DNA from: Apiospora phragmitis | Taxonomy: Eukaryota; Ascomycota; Sordariomycetes; Amphisphaeriales; Apiosporaceae | Reading direction: 5' to 3' | DNA length: 64,000 bases | Assembly (NCBI GenBank): GCA_038363925.1 | Contig: JAQQWL010000011.1 | Location: 8,308,001-8,372,000 of the forward strand | Part shown: piece by piece, positions 23,733-37,086 of the stretch | How the letters are laid out: each line of letters starts with the position of its first letter | How positions within the stretch are numbered: the first letter of the stretch is position 1 | Notes under the pieces: model-generated | Database searches by the model: none | Told to the model about the DNA's origin: nothing | Seen by the model: only the letters and a program-made list of their open reading frames with translations | Made by a program: the position numbers and the translations under genes

Positions 23733-25395
23733 ATGGATAGCGAAAGCAACCAGGACAGCGACTCCCGAATTGAGTTGCTGCTTGAGGAACGTCAGCAGCT
23801 GACTGACGAACTTGTGCGAGAACCCTATGATTTCATCCTCTATCTTAAACGCGCGGTTTGCTACACGCACCTGGCTTACCCAGATCTGGCAGCTGGCGAT
23901 GCTTATAGGGCATTGATGCTGACGGACGAGGCGCGCGATGAGAGTTTTGAGTATCATGAGCAGGTTCTCGAGGCTCTGCAAAAATATAACGTCGACAAGC
24001 TACCCGAAGTTTTCGACCATGGCCTGCTGTTGGATCTGGCCCAGGATGTTGCGCACGGGCCGACACTGCTGGCCAACCTGGGGGCAGTTCGGAGCTATCA
24101 AATCCTAGCGATGGGCCTGCTGCTTTGTGGCAGTTTGCAGAGCGCCTACAAGTTCTGTGAGCGCGGCCTCCAGGCTGCGCCTACGAATTCGGAGCTCCGC
24201 AACATCCACGGCTACATAGAAACTGTCGGCCAGCGGAGGATACGCCGCAAGATCACGAGCCTGCACGATCTACCAGACTGGGGCATGGTTCGGAGGGAAG
24301 TATACCCTTGGAACCAGTACGAGCCCGACCGCTTCTCCCAGGAATCACTGGGCTTTCTAAATGAAAGACTATCGGCCATGGCCCCTAAATGCGCGGTTCG
24401 AGTTGCGACGCTCCCCGTATTGCTCGATAACGCCAGCAACACGGATGGCTACGAAGTGATTCCAACTTGCAAACAGCTCGGCGTCTTCGCTACACAGGAT
24501 ATTGCTGCCGGAGAGACGGTTCTTGAGGAATATTCACTCATTACTGCCAACAACCGTCTGAAAGACACTGTATGCGATGCATGTAGTGGGGAACTCCCCC
24601 CACTTGGCTGCAAATCCGAGGCTGTAAACTGTCCCGAGTGCTATGACACAGTTTTTTGCAGCCAATACTGTTTCGAGCAGGCACAAGAGCTGTACCATCC
24701 CGCCGTGTGCGAAAAAGGAGGTGGATTCCATTGCGAAGGATACCGATGCAAAGGACGCAGACGAGGCTCTCCATTTGCTGCTCCTTGCTAGAGTGCTCGC
24801 CATGGCCACTCATCAAGGAATCCACCCTCTTGAAGTCAGCCAAATAAAGTACATTTGGGGCGACTTCGTTCCCACCAAATGGAATGAAATCGATCTATCG
24901 CCGAATGCTGGTCCACCGCCAGACTGGACCCTGCCGTTTTCATTTAGTTTCAACATCGAAACACCTCTACACATCCTCGAGAAGATGGATATTGACATTT
25001 ACGCTACCTTGGCCGAGCACGATCTGTGGGTTTTAAATACGCTCTACAGCAAGACTCGCGGAACCGCTTCTGCCCGCAAGAATCCCCGCGATGGCCGACC
25101 AGATGTTGCAGCTGTGCACCCATTTTGGTGCCTAGCCAACCATGACTGTGACCCGAACGTCACCTGGGAGTGGGGGGGGCGGATGGTGCTTTATGCCAGA
25201 GAGCAGCGCGTAGTTGGTAATCGTCCAGGCGGAATCAAGAGTGGAGAGGAGATTTTGAATCACTACTGCGATGTCACACTCCCCGTCCACGATCGTAGGG
25301 AATGGGCCTCTGGTAGTCTAGGGGGCTGGTGCATGTGTGCAAGGTGTAAAAGAGAAGCAGGAGAGTCTGCCCCCAACGGAGTCGCTTCACAATAA
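23733..25395 (+). CDS. MYND-finger SET-domain protein (SMYD/Set5-like)
   Basis: Probable lysine methyltransferase of the SMYD/Set5-like class, about 553 residues. An N-terminal helical TPR-like part (residues 15-170, with LYLKRAVCYTHLAYPDLAAGDAY split by helix breaks) precedes the start of SET at GVFATQDIAAGETVLEE. A Cys-rich MYND-type finger follows (CDAC, CPECYDTVFCSQYC, then H and C). The SET core has the NHDCDPNVTWEW signature and a GEEILNHYCD segment, then the Cys-rich post-SET-like GGWCMCARC. The frame breaks at the A5 run 24712-24716: the finger ends in one frame and EVDSIAKDTDAKDADEALH continues in the next. One surplus A explains it. No introns. Specificity cannot be told from sequence. 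Convergent with the NFKBIL1-like gene. Confidence 0.9.
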
Positions 25396-26319
25396 AGTAT
25401 ACCCACTGCCCACCCCCTAGCGGCATCGGCATCGGCTAGATTGCAAAGCCAATGCGCATGCAACGACTGCAGCTGTAGTAGGCCCATGCAGAGAAGGATG
25501 CGATGAGAAAGCGTTTGGAGGACAGCGTTCCGATTGATTCACCAAGCCAAATTTCCTTCCGTACACGATACCCAATCTTTACATAGGCTTTTTGGATATG
25601 CGGGTGACGCTGGAAACGCAGAGGCATATACGAGATCAGGAAACACGACAGATAATAACACCATCTCGGTGAAAGAAATGCATTAGCAACAAAGATAGTT
25701 ACAACAACAAACAAACATCACGCAATACTACTTGGGTCCCAGAACTTGCCCTGCAGGGGACAGGTTGTCGTTTAGTTGCGGGATGCAGTCATGGGCTAAG
25801 GTTGGCATCAACTTTGGCGACTCGCAAGCCGACTCATCCCGCGTTTGTGAAGCAATGGAGAATGTAGGCGCTTCTGGTAAAGTAGGCTACTTATGCTCTG
25901 CTGGAGGCTCGGATTGCCCATCCCCTGAGTATGTTCACCATTAGATTTTCTCACGTTGCCCATGGAAAGAGAAAAAACACGCATAGCGTGTTTATATGGA
26001 TTTTCGACTGCTCCTCTCGGCTCCCTTTGATCGGGGTTCGCAGTTGCGTTGTGTCGAGTACGTCTAGTCCCCCAGTGTGGGATCGCAGAAAAACACAAGG
26101 TTGAGAATACGGATAAGTATCAAGGATGCCCCCTATATAGGTAATGACTAAGTCTTCAAGTTACAATATCGTGAATATTTTCTCTTAGCTGTTCAGCACG
26201 GGACGCCTCGCAGGCACATGCATCATCAGAGAAGATCAAGACGAGTTGTTATTGCTAGCTTGTGCCGCACTATATGGGTTTCTATTTAGAGTTGTCTATT
26301 CTTATGGGTATCATTATTA
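25396..26319. other. convergent intergenic region
   Basis: Lies between two converging genes. A minus-strand 92-residue frame at 25436-25714 is hydrophobic but lacks a start context and homology. Nothing else is visible. Confidence 0.45.
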
Positions 26320-27547
26320 CTATGCCTTCGCCTTCGCCTTCGCGCGGACATCTGACCACAGTTTGTCGATGATCTGGAAGACGGCCGTGACGTCTCGCCG
26401 CACATTCTCGTCGAACGCAGGCCCGAGCCTCTGCCTGGATCTTGTCCGGATGCCATCGGAACCGCTCCTCCTTCAGCTTGGCGAGGAAAACCGATTCGCC
26501 GATCTCGATCGGGTCTAGCCCGTTCACGAAGAAGTCTCGCACGGTCTCGGGACTGATCTCGGCTCGTTCTGCACTGCTGCTACTGCTGCTGTTTTTGGCA
26601 ACCGGCCAGCTCATGCCCTCGAGAGTGCCATCCCAGGAGGCCCAGGCCGCGGCGTACTCCTCGTACTTCTCCCGCCAGCTCCGCCTGCGCTGCCTGTCCT
26701 CGCCGCGCCGCAGGCTCTCCTCCATCTGCCGCGTCAGGCGGCGGGCCTCGGCCTCCTTGTCGTCCTTGGCCTTCTTGGCCTCCTCGCGCCGCGCGCGCTC
26801 CTCCAGCAGGCCCTGGTGCGTCTTCTCCCACATCTTCTGCCGCACGTACGCCGCGTACTCGTCGTCCGTCATCTGCTCCAGCTCGCCGCCGCCCTCCGCC
26901 GAGGGGCGCGCGTTGGCGTACACGTGGATCGGCTGGCCGTAGACTCCCTCCCAGTACGCCGCGCCCTCGTCGTCCGCCATGGCGTCGAAGAGCGACTCGC
27001 GGAAGGCGGCTTCCGGGTCCAGGGGTGGCGGCTCGTGGGGGTTCGGCGGGGTGGGCGAGCGCGTGCGGGTGCGGTGCCGGTGTCGCCGCCGCTTGTGCTT
27101 GTGGTGTTCACCGTGGTGGTGGCTCCTGCGATGACTCCGTCTCGACTCGCGGTCTAGATCATCGTCTCTCACTTCTTCCTCCCTGTCGTCTCTGCTTCGC
27201 TCAGAATGTCTCCGGCCTTCTCGGTCCCGGCGGCGGCGATCATCATCATCATCATCGTAATTTCGTTCGCGACGGCGCGACGAGCGATGTGAGCTAGAGT
27301 GTTTTGACTTGAAGCGGAATTTTGTGGTCTTGCGATTGCTATGTCTCTTGCTGTCGTTGTTGCCGCTGTCCGGGTCTTTAGAGCGTGCCCTCTCATCGCC
27401 GGCGTCATCTGCAAGATGCGGCTCACTTTTTGGCGGGGCAGTGTGGCTGTCGGCGCGGTCCTCCTCTTCGGGCGACAAACGAGGGAGGTCCGGATTGATG
27501 GACGACAGGATGTGTCGCCTCCTGGGAGACGACGGTGCGGTGGTCAT
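26320..27547 (-). CDS. NF-kappa-B inhibitor-like protein 1 (NFKBIL1)-like, J-related C-terminus
   Basis: About 408 residues, intronless. The N-terminal half is disordered, with Arg/Ser/His/Asp repeats like splicing factors. From about residue 180, a coiled, Arg/Glu-rich segment leads to SWREKYEEYAAAW and then the conserved C-terminus LKEERFRWHPDKIQ, which resembles the HPD-containing part of a J domain. Fungal homologues are annotated as NFKBIL1-like, a family linked to mRNA processing. The expected continuation QRLGPAFDENVRRDVTAVFQ then IIDKLWSDVR lies one frame away. One surplus base at the CC of 26434-26435 restores it, ending at 26320; the uncorrected frame runs to 26282 with unrelated residues. 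It shares a 313-base divergent promoter with the NSRP1-like gene. Confidence 0.85.
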
Positions 27548-27860
27548 CGCGGTTTGTTCATCGTGGGTTTAGCCGGGTATTAATTGGCGATGCGACGACT
27601 GAAATCGTACGTAGAGCAGGTATCGATTTATGTTGTTGAATGGATGGCGGACCCCTGCGAACAGTAACTCCGATAAGCTTTATCAAGTCAGACCACCCCC
27701 TGCAATTAATTGTCTTGTCATTCGTGTGGGTCTCGGTTTTTGGCTCTCCAGGTTAAACAATACCTCCCGCCGCAAGTAACCTTTCCCTAATCTACATCAT
27801 TATAACATCTCCAGTACCGTCGCAAATCAATTTACGCCATTTTCATATACTCTCGCCAAT
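27548..27860. promoter_or_regulatory. short divergent promoter, NFKBIL1-like / NSRP1-like
   Basis: Only 313 bases separate the two start codons, so both transcripts must start inside it. Two putative mRNA-processing genes thus share one promoter region. I identified no specific site. Confidence 0.55.
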
Positions 27861-29039
27861 ATGAGCAAACCGGGATTGTCATATGGATTGAATCTCAAAA
27901 AGACAACAAACTCCAAACCTGCGCCGCCTAAGAGGAAACCCATCTTCGGAGGCGATGACGATTCAGACGACGATGGGGCCAACAACACCGGCCCCCAGGC
28001 CACCAACATCACCGAACTCGACGATGATGATTTCTCGTCCAAGCCGGCGGCACTGAACACAAAGGGCTCCAAGTCTCAAAATAAAGCAGCACTCAAAAAG
28101 AAGCCGCAGATGACCATGTTTGGCGATTTATCAAGCTCACTGGAGTCGCGCAAACACCAAGAGGCCGCAGAAGAGCTGGATCCCTCGATTTACGACTACG
28201 ATGGCGTCTACGATTCGTTAAAGCCGGAACAGGTGGCCGCGCCCGAAGATGTCGATCGACGGCCCAAATACATGAAGAGTCTCTTACAGTCGGCTGCTGT
28301 GCGCCGGAGAGATGCGCTGATTGCCGAAGAGAAGAAGGTCGCCCGGGAACGAGAGGGAGAGGGCGAGGAGTACGCAGACAAGGAAAAGTTCGTCACGGAG
28401 GCCTACAAGAAACAGCAAGAGGAGAATCGGCGCATAGAAGCCGAGGAGCGACAAAAAGAGGAGGAAGAAGCAAAAAAGAACAAGGGCGGTGGTATGACGG
28501 CCTTCTACAAGGACCTGTTGAATCGGGGCGACCAACGACACGCCGAAGTCATGAAAGCTGCGGAGGATAAGGCAAAGTCAGGCCCGCAAGCCCCCGATGA
28601 CCAATCGCAACACCAAGAAAAGACGAAGACCGAGGCCGACCTCGCAAAGGAACTCAATTCGAAAGGAGGCTCGGTTGCTGTCAATGACGATGGCCAGGTC
28701 GTCGACAAGCGTGAATTGCTCAAAGGTGGTCTCAATCTGGGCGCAAAGAAGAAACCCGAAGTTCGCCGAGACCAACGCGAAACCGAACGCAGACAAGACT
28801 GCTCTTCTGCCGGGTTTGTTGGCTCAGGCGGCAAACAGAGTATGCGCGAACGACAATCACGCATGCTGGAGGCGCAGCTCGAGGAGTCACTCAAACGAAC
28901 CAGGGAGGACGAGGCGGAAGAGAGAGAGAAAGTCGAGCGTGCTGCAAAGAGTAGGAAAACGGAAGGCGAGATCTCGAGCGCAAAAGAGAGATACCTTGCT
29001 CGAAAAGCCGCGGCGGCAGCGGCTGCAAAGGAGAAGTAG
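27861..29039 (+). CDS. NSRP1: nuclear speckle splicing regulatory protein 1-like (DUF2040)
   Basis: An intact single-exon frame of 392 residues. The start MSKPGLSYGLNL and the conserved block LDPSIYDYDGVYDSL, followed by RRPKYMKSLLQSAAVRRRD and a long Glu/Lys/Arg coiled coil, define the NSRP1/CCDC55 family. Human NSRP1 is a splicing regulator in nuclear speckles. FYKDLLNRGDQRHAEVMKAA is a second conserved patch. The tail carries RERQSRMLEAQLEESLKR and ends in Ala/Lys. Fungal members are shorter than the animal protein because they lack the RS tail. It is divergent from the NFKBIL1-like gene and convergent with TIM13, 234 bases away. Confidence 0.92.
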   Translation: MSKPGLSYGLNLKKTTNSKPAPPKRKPIFGGDDDSDDDGANNTGPQATNITELDDDDFSSKPAALNTKGSKSQNKAALKKKPQMTMFGDLSSSLESRKHQEAAEELDPSIYDYDGVYDSLKPEQVAAPEDVDRRPKYMKSLLQSAAVRRRDALIAEEKKVAREREGEGEEYADKEKFVTEAYKKQQEENRRIEAEERQKEEEEAKKNKGGGMTAFYKDLLNRGDQRHAEVMKAAEDKAKSGPQAPDDQSQHQEKTKTEADLAKELNSKGGSVAVNDDGQVVDKRELLKGGLNLGAKKKPEVRRDQRETERRQDCSSAGFVGSGGKQSMRERQSRMLEAQLEESLKRTREDEAEEREKVERAAKSRKTEGEISSAKERYLARKAAAAAAAKEK

Positions 29040-29272
29040 CGTGCAACTTCAAGATACCCAGAGCCGTTACCCAGGCAATGCCATAATATTCATGTTGCCG
29101 CCCGAGACGAATGTGATAGTACATGGCGATCTATGTTTGGGGATTCCGGTGCCCGGAAATACTCAATGGTAAATCCTGAAAGTCAGCCGATGACCTCCCG
29201 CTGCAGAACTGCAGCCATAATATACAGTATAGCGCGGCGCACCCAATGGTATCTATGTTCTCAATCCCGGCT

Positions 29273-29586
29273 CTATTGTCCACCTTCTCGCCTTAATCGG
29301 GTAATGTATGTGGTGCTGACCTGGTTCCATGCCGACATGTACTTCTCCATGCACTGGGTGAAGCAAGCCTGCTCGCCGCTCGATAGGGAAGCACCGGGCT
29401 TCGGGACACACTTCTGGAAGCAATGCTCGTTGATTTTCTGCGCCAAGTGGGAATATCAGTTTCTGGTCTACTTGGGAACCAGCCGACGTGACTGCCTCAT
29501 ACCTCAATCAGCTCGCGCGCATTGTTCATGGCATATTGCGTCTGAACCTGCTTGATGACTTCCTGCTTGACGCTCTCGGAATCCAT
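29273..29586 (-). CDS. TIM13: small Tim chaperone Tim13
   Basis: Tim13 partners Tim8 in the mitochondrial intermembrane space to escort inner-membrane precursors. Two exons, 29586-29503 and 29437-29273, encode 82 residues with no frame break. The intron has GTATGA and GCAG borders. The twin CX3C motif is present: CFQKC, then a 15-residue spacer, then CFTQC. The chain starts MDSESVKQEVIKQVQTQYAM and ends at YITRLRREGGQ. Length and motif spacing are exactly those of the family, and no presequence is expected. A second apparent donor after AWNQ is not used, since reading through gives the family C-terminus. It is divergent from the HAD gene. Confidence 0.95.
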
Positions 29587-30022
29587 GGTGGCGGAGTCGG
29601 GTTGGGTTGTTTGGGTTTCTATAAACGGGTGGATTCTTCTGATCTCTTTATTTCCCCAAGCGAATAGAAAAAAAGGAGTGGTGGCCGACGGAATCAGTCT
29701 AGAAGCAATTGATGCAATTGGAGGCTCAAAATGTGACTTTTATTATTAGAGAGGTGAGCTATCAATGATGCATCTTCGGGGCTAAGATATTTATTCCAGG
29801 TCCTCTAGCGCATCCGCAAAAGCCAAGCATGCCCCGAGCCGTCAATGTACCGCCCCCACTGTTCCCAGCAATTGATCTGTGGCTGCTACAGTTGGAGTGG
29901 CTGAATTTCTCCCTCTTGGGGGGCCCTATGCTAACGACTTATAGATCTTGTCACCAATGTCTATTGTCCGCTAACTGGTGGCAAGCTGGAGGGTCGGCTT
30001 ACACACACGACCCAAAGGAAAC
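29587..30022. promoter_or_regulatory. divergent promoter region, TIM13 / HAD phosphatase
   Basis: These 436 bases hold the upstream regions of both genes. No specific element is recognised. Confidence 0.45.
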
Positions 30023-30725
30023 ATGCCAATCAAACTTGTTATCTTTGATTTCGATGGAACTTTGTTCGATACGCACCGTTCCATCTCCCGCTGTATCAAA
30101 CTAACTTTCGACGCGCTGCTGCCAGCCCAGGCTCCGTCCGAGGCTGAGGTGCATCGGTTAATCTCGAGCGGAGCTGGACTGCAGGACACGTTCAAGGCGC
30201 TGCATCCCGATGCGCCCCGCCACTTTGACGAAGAGGAGTGGACGGCGACGTACCGTTCGCTATACGCGGAACACGGCCAGCCCCTGATCACGCCCTTCCC
30301 TGGGGCAGCGGAACTACTGGGCACGCTGCGGGCGCGCGCCATCTCTGCGGCCATTGTCAGCAACAATGGCGTGGCGGCGGTCCGGACGGCGCTCCAGAAC
30401 AACGGCTTGGGCGGTACCATACGGGAGGACATGATTGTCGGCGACAAGACCCCCGGCGCCACGAGGAAGCCGGACCCGGGCAGCTACGTCAACTTGCTAC
30501 GCCCGGCGATGAGGTCATGTGGCTATGCGGATCCGGTTGATGCGTCGGGTGTGCTTGTCGTCGGCGATACGGAGGGTAGACATTTGGTTTGCGACCAATA
30601 TCGGTGGCGCTATATCGGTCTGGTGTAGGTATGGGTACGGTGATAGAGCTGAGTGCGAGAAGCTGATGCCGGGATTCACGGTGGATTCTCTACAGGAGAT
30701 ACAGGAGATCATCAATAGTACGTAA
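30023..30725 (+). CDS. HAD-superfamily phosphatase, phosphoglycolate-phosphatase-like
   Basis: About 233 residues with all HAD motifs: I in FDFDGTLFDT near the N-terminus (both Asp present), II in VSNNG, III in RKPDPGSY with the Lys, and IV in VVGDTE followed by D of VDIWFATNIG. A helical cap (residues 15-85) makes it subclass I, like phosphoglycolate phosphatases and other small-metabolite phosphatases. The motif IV Asp sits one frame away from its upstream part because of the G3 run at 30574-30576. One surplus G explains it. After correction the chain ends at 30725 with a normal HAD C-terminus. The start is the ATG after a TTG-led extension that I reject. No introns. The substrate is unknown. 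Confidence 0.9.
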
Positions 30726-31693
30726 TGATAGGTACTAAATTCCTAATGGTCGCCCTTATACAGCCATCCGTTCTCTTCTATAACTTCAGGGTTACATGAA
30801 TAATGTGTAGTATGAAAAGGTTGTTTCCTGCTTAGTCCTCTTTGACAGGTCGTACAATCTGCCATGCAATCCTCGCTTTATCTCCTTAGCTACCTTGTAT
30901 TTATGGTGTAAAACATTGGGATGAGCTACGTCGCGATCATTAATTCCTCTTACATATTGATCAGTTAGCGGAATGCCACTCAAAACTATAATATTTTTGT
31001 CGTCCCTATAAGGGAAACTCTTTGTTCGTTTTCCAAGAGCTGCCCCTGGATTTTGACCCATCCACTCAGTAGCCTCGATAGATACTCACCAGAACATCCA
31101 CTCTTTAATAATGCAGAGAGAGATAGAGAGAGAGAGAGAATCCAGCTTTTAGAGCTTATTAAGGGAGAACTACTGGACAGCATTCTCGAAGGATACCAGA
31201 TCTACTCCAGCACAACTGCACCAGTAAGTTGCTTGACGTCCGGACATGATACGCATTGGGGGGTTAGCGCACTGCCACCTGAGCCACACGTGGAAACCAG
31301 GTACCTTCAGGCCAGACCCAGGTCAAAACCAGCTCAGTTAGCAGGTTAGGGGACGGGGTAGTTTTAGGGGAGAGTTTGAGACAAGCTTGGACACTGGCCA
31401 TTGACAGTCGCACGTTCTCTCCAAAAGGCCCAGTTTTATTTGCAGCTACTGGTGCTTCAATGGAGGACAGGCAAGAGGCCAGCTAACGATTGATAGAATT
31501 GATCGAAGCGGTTTTGTTCCAGTCCTCACACGACCACAACAACTAGCTGGCCATCGTCGCACAGCACACGTCTTTCTAGGGGCTTTCTTGTGCGGCAGAC
31601 GCTCAACTTCCCTTCCTAATATTATTTTGCGCCCATCTGTCTTCCTTGCTTACGGCTCCTCCTTAACAACCCTCTCCCTCGGCTCAGCCCACA
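30726..31693. other. intergenic with GA-rich microsatellite
   Basis: Contains an AT-rich first part and a GA-repeat at about 31115-31139. A minus-strand open frame at 30792-31061 encodes a rather protein-like basic sequence without ATG-proximal context or known domain. The lectin leader begins somewhere after 31400. Confidence 0.45.
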
Positions 31694-32778
31694 ATGAGGT
31701 GGCACACTTGGTTGTCGGCCTTGTGGCTGGCAGCAACTGCTCGCGCTGCAGTGAGCCACGATGAAGATGGAAACATTCGCAGCATTTCGGTCAGTTTCAT
31801 TGCCCTTCCACAGGCCTTGGCACCCTCAGCATTGAGCTAACATGGCGCGCTCCAACACAGCTGCGAACGCACACACTAGTACAACCGTACCTCGATTCGG
31901 ATATGGCCAGTCGGTGGTACGAGTTCGGAGGTGATACCATCATCAGGACAGATTCGTATGCCACCCGGCTCCGCATGCCACTCCGCATATCTCGACAAAG
32001 GCTAACCCAAGGCTAGATACGTTCGCTTGGTGTCCGACCGTCCCTCGCAAAACGGCTGGCTGTTCTCCCGCGTACCCCTGACGGCCACGAACTGGGAAAT
32101 CGAGGTCGAGTTCAAGATTCATGGACAGCACCAGCTCTACGGCGATGGATTCGCCATGTGGCTTACAAAGGAGCGCGGAAAGATGGGCTCGGTCTTTGGG
32201 CATGCCGACAACTTTGAGGGTCTCGGCCTCTTCGTCGATACCTACAAGAACAACCGCCCGGGTGTCGTCTTCCCCTACGTGATGGCCATGTATGGAGATG
32301 GAAAGACAAGCTACAACAAGGACAACGACGGGAAGGACCAGGAATTCGCCGGCTGCTCTGCCCGTGGCATTCGACATGCCAGCGTCCCGACCAAGCTCAA
32401 GTTGACCTACTTCCAGGACAAGCAGCTGAAGCTGGAGCTGCAGTACAAGTCGGAAGATGAGTGGAGTCTGTGCTTCGAGACGAGCGAGCCCCGGCCATCC
32501 CCTCGGTCACCTATCTCGGCTTCAGTGCCGAGACCGGCGAGCTCAGCGACAACCACGACATCATCTCGGTCAACGCCAGGAACCTGTACACGTCTGGTGG
32601 GCAAACCGGCAGCAAGTCCTCTCCCGGAGAACGAAAGAGCAAGCAGCACAAGCCCGAGAAGCAGGGCGGCGGCTGGGGCTGGTTCCTGTTCAAGATTGTC
32701 ATGGTTGGCGTGGTGCTCGGAGGTGGCTACGTTGGCTACACTGTTTACCGAACCAAGAACAGGTCTCACCGTTTCTAG
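31694..32778 (+). CDS. L-type lectin, VIP36/ERGIC-53-like cargo receptor
   Basis: Glycoprotein cargo receptor of the early secretory pathway, about 317 residues. Exons: 31694-31789, 31861-31955 and 32017-32778. A signal peptide (residues 1-19, MRWHTWLSALWLAATARA) precedes the legume-lectin-like domain: LVQPYLDSDM, GWLFSRVPLTATNWEIEVEF, then GDGFAMWL and GLGLFVDTYKNN with the Ca2+- and mannose-site residues. After a variable linker there is a C-terminal membrane anchor (FLFKIVMVGVVLGGGYVGY) and a short basic tail without a dilysine signal. The domain end PSVTYLGFSAETGELSDNHD is one frame away from the first part. One missing base near 32485-32492 restores it. Short introns are typical. Likely type I topology in ER/Golgi membranes. 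Confidence 0.92.
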
Positions 32779-35396
32779 ATTTGACGGGTCAAGGCGAAAA
32801 CGGGGGCGGTTTTCTTCAGTTGTTACTACACGAAACGAATCGTATATACCACTCTACATCATTCAAGTCACGGGTCTCCAGATGTAGTCAAGATACACCC
32901 AGTGTATCTTAAGATATGTGCTGCAGGGCATTGGGTGCAGGATATATGCACTCAGGACCAGGCCACCAAAGATGAATCAAAATCGAAAGCTTGCTAGTGC
33001 ACACACACTTATTTGACCGCTGCCAGAAAATGGTTTCTGAAATAGTCAATGATATGAAACATGGCTATTACAGGACACAGCTTATGTAAATTCTCAATTT
33101 CGTAGTTGATTGGACCGGGCCTCGACTCTCGATAGCTCAACAGGAGAGCGCTATGCGGCGCCTCGGAATCCAGATGACCATGAAACGAATCAAGCCCAAA
33201 CATACATTGATCCAAGTACCGGCAAAAACCATGGAACGCATTGAATGGGTGGCTGCTGCTGCGATGCCAGATGATGTGGTGCAAGAAAGCACGTCAATAT
33301 TCCTGCCATGGCTATTCACAAGGGTGTTGGCTATAGGCCCGCCTAGATCGGTATACTGCAGATATCCATCCTTAATATAGAACACATCGGCTAACCCCAA
33401 CCTCCAACTTCCAATGACGCAGGGTTGAGGGTTAGAGGAAAACTACTAACTACATGGTACCTACATCTACTGTACCCCACATTCACCCACAACCCATACA
33501 GTCAATCATGCGTACCGTTTATGCTCAAGCATTGCCATGATGATGTACCATGTCCGTGGTTAAGCTATCATGAATTGAGGGTGCAACTGGCAGCGGATAT
33601 ATCCCGGTTGTTGCCTGTACGCCATCCAGGTTGGGGACTATGTATCTATCATGGACCCAACGTTACTACGAGGCTGGCTACAGGCTACAGCCGTCGGGAG
33701 AGAATTGAGCAGGCCGAAGCGGGATCAGCATTCCTTCGAAGCCGATTTGGAGTCAAGACTCAAGATGACCCAATCTGTCTGCATGTTTGTCCCTATCAGC
33801 GGTATATTCCCCATTCCCGCGCCTATCAAGCAAGACCATATGCTACCTCGATTGCATGTCAATCTACGATGGGGTATTGGCAGGATCTGGTTGTTGCGTA
33901 GAGAGAAGAGCGCTTCCTTCAGCTCATCCCACGGCAGGTCCAAGGGCTCTCTATCTCTCCCTCCTTGCGCTTTTCCTCCCTTTCTCTCTCTTACTGCCTG
34001 AACGCTCTTTTTTTCCTTCCTCTCCCTTTCTCTTTCTCTATCCTCAATGGCCAATGGGAAAGTCGAAATGTGAGGGTCATTTTATATGCTGTATGAGGTA
34101 TGCTAGCTCAAATTGGCAGAGCTGAGACTGTCAACTGTAGGAGTTGCTCCCCTCCCCCCGCCCCCCCGAATACCCCACCCTTGACCGTCCACCCAGCCAA
34201 TTCCCTACCTAACCATCTCGTCACTTTTGTAGCCCATGCTCGCCGTATTTGAGGCTTCTCTTCAACTATGAAACCTTAATTCAGTTGAGCTGACTAGCTG
34301 ATTACTGCTTTCTTAACCCTAAAGAGCCTCTATCGTTGGAGCCCATTGGTCTGTCTGCCTATACCCTCCGGCAGACAAGGGGGGGAAAACCCTGTCAGAA
34401 CCCTGGAGTTGTACCTATCGTTTCAAGACACCTTGCCAATTGCTTGCTTCTTTCTTCCTTCCGCCAGTCTCGGTCTGTCTCTTCTTGACTGCCTCAATCG
34501 GATCCAATTGCAAGCACAGATCGATACTTTCGAGTAAACAGAAGCCGCTATATACTGCCAATCTCCGTCCTGGGACTCCTTTTATCATTGGCTCTCCAAC
34601 GATAACTTTGGATTCCAATTGTATTGGCAAGCGCCCGCCCACTTACCTTAGGTACTCTGCGGGGAAAGGCTTTGAAGGAACAAGGGACACGACCTTTGGA
34701 ACTACCTCATTTGCAGCCCACACAACTAACCTACTTTATCTACTTTACCTTTCCCTATATACCGTACCTGCGACACCTCTTTGTCTCTGTATTTCAACTT
34801 CTTTCTTGGACAACCGCTCTGGCTGCTGAAAACAACCAACAACCTGCGCCAATTCCTCCGACCTGGCCAGTTGAGCTTCTCACCGTTGCACCCAAACCTT
34901 AAAACAACCTATGCTAGACTCGACACTACCAGCTTCGAAAACCATATCGACATATCCGTCAATATACTAGGGCGTGACAATAGCAGCTGCAGAAACTCCA
35001 GAGTGTGACATCGCGGTCGTAGCAGGTGCCCGCCGTCTTTAAGCTGCTTACTTGACTCCCGCAATCGCGTTCGGCTCCAAGCGCATCCGCCCGGCTGGTT
35101 CTTGATCGGAGCTACGATCCATCACATTGGCACATTGGCGACGCATGTAGTGCCGCCCTGCCCGAGCCAAACCCACCGCTCTTACCCACACTGTCGCTCG
35201 CGAACGTTAGCTTCCTACCACACAACACAGGCGCCAATTCCTGCTTCTCTCCAGTCCCTCACACGACTCTGCCAACTTCCCAATTGGACGACTGACACGG
35301 TTGCTCTTGCGTACATAGCTGCTTAGCTTGGCAGTCGTCTCCACCGACTACATACACCGAGGCTCTGACCCTCTATTACCTTCGCAAACAAAACAC
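32779..35396. other. 2.6 kb intergenic region and PKA leader
   Basis: From about 33950 the plus strand is strongly pyrimidine-rich with many CT and CCC stretches, consistent with a long 5' leader for the PKA gene, which opens at 35397. A minimal start-stop upstream ORF (ATGTAG) occurs at 35145-35150 and is the last ATG before the PKA start. A short upstream ORF begins near 34908. Open frames at 33009-33901 have no domain. Confidence 0.5.

Positions 35397-37086
<1,690 letters not shown>

Noticed and set aside
26442..27583. Several plus-strand frames of 80-166 codons
   Set aside because: All are antisense to the NFKBIL1-like coding sequence and low-complexity.
29276..29338. A second TIM13 intron after AWNQ
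   Set aside because: Reading through gives the normal family C-terminus and a stop at 29273; splicing there would truncate it.
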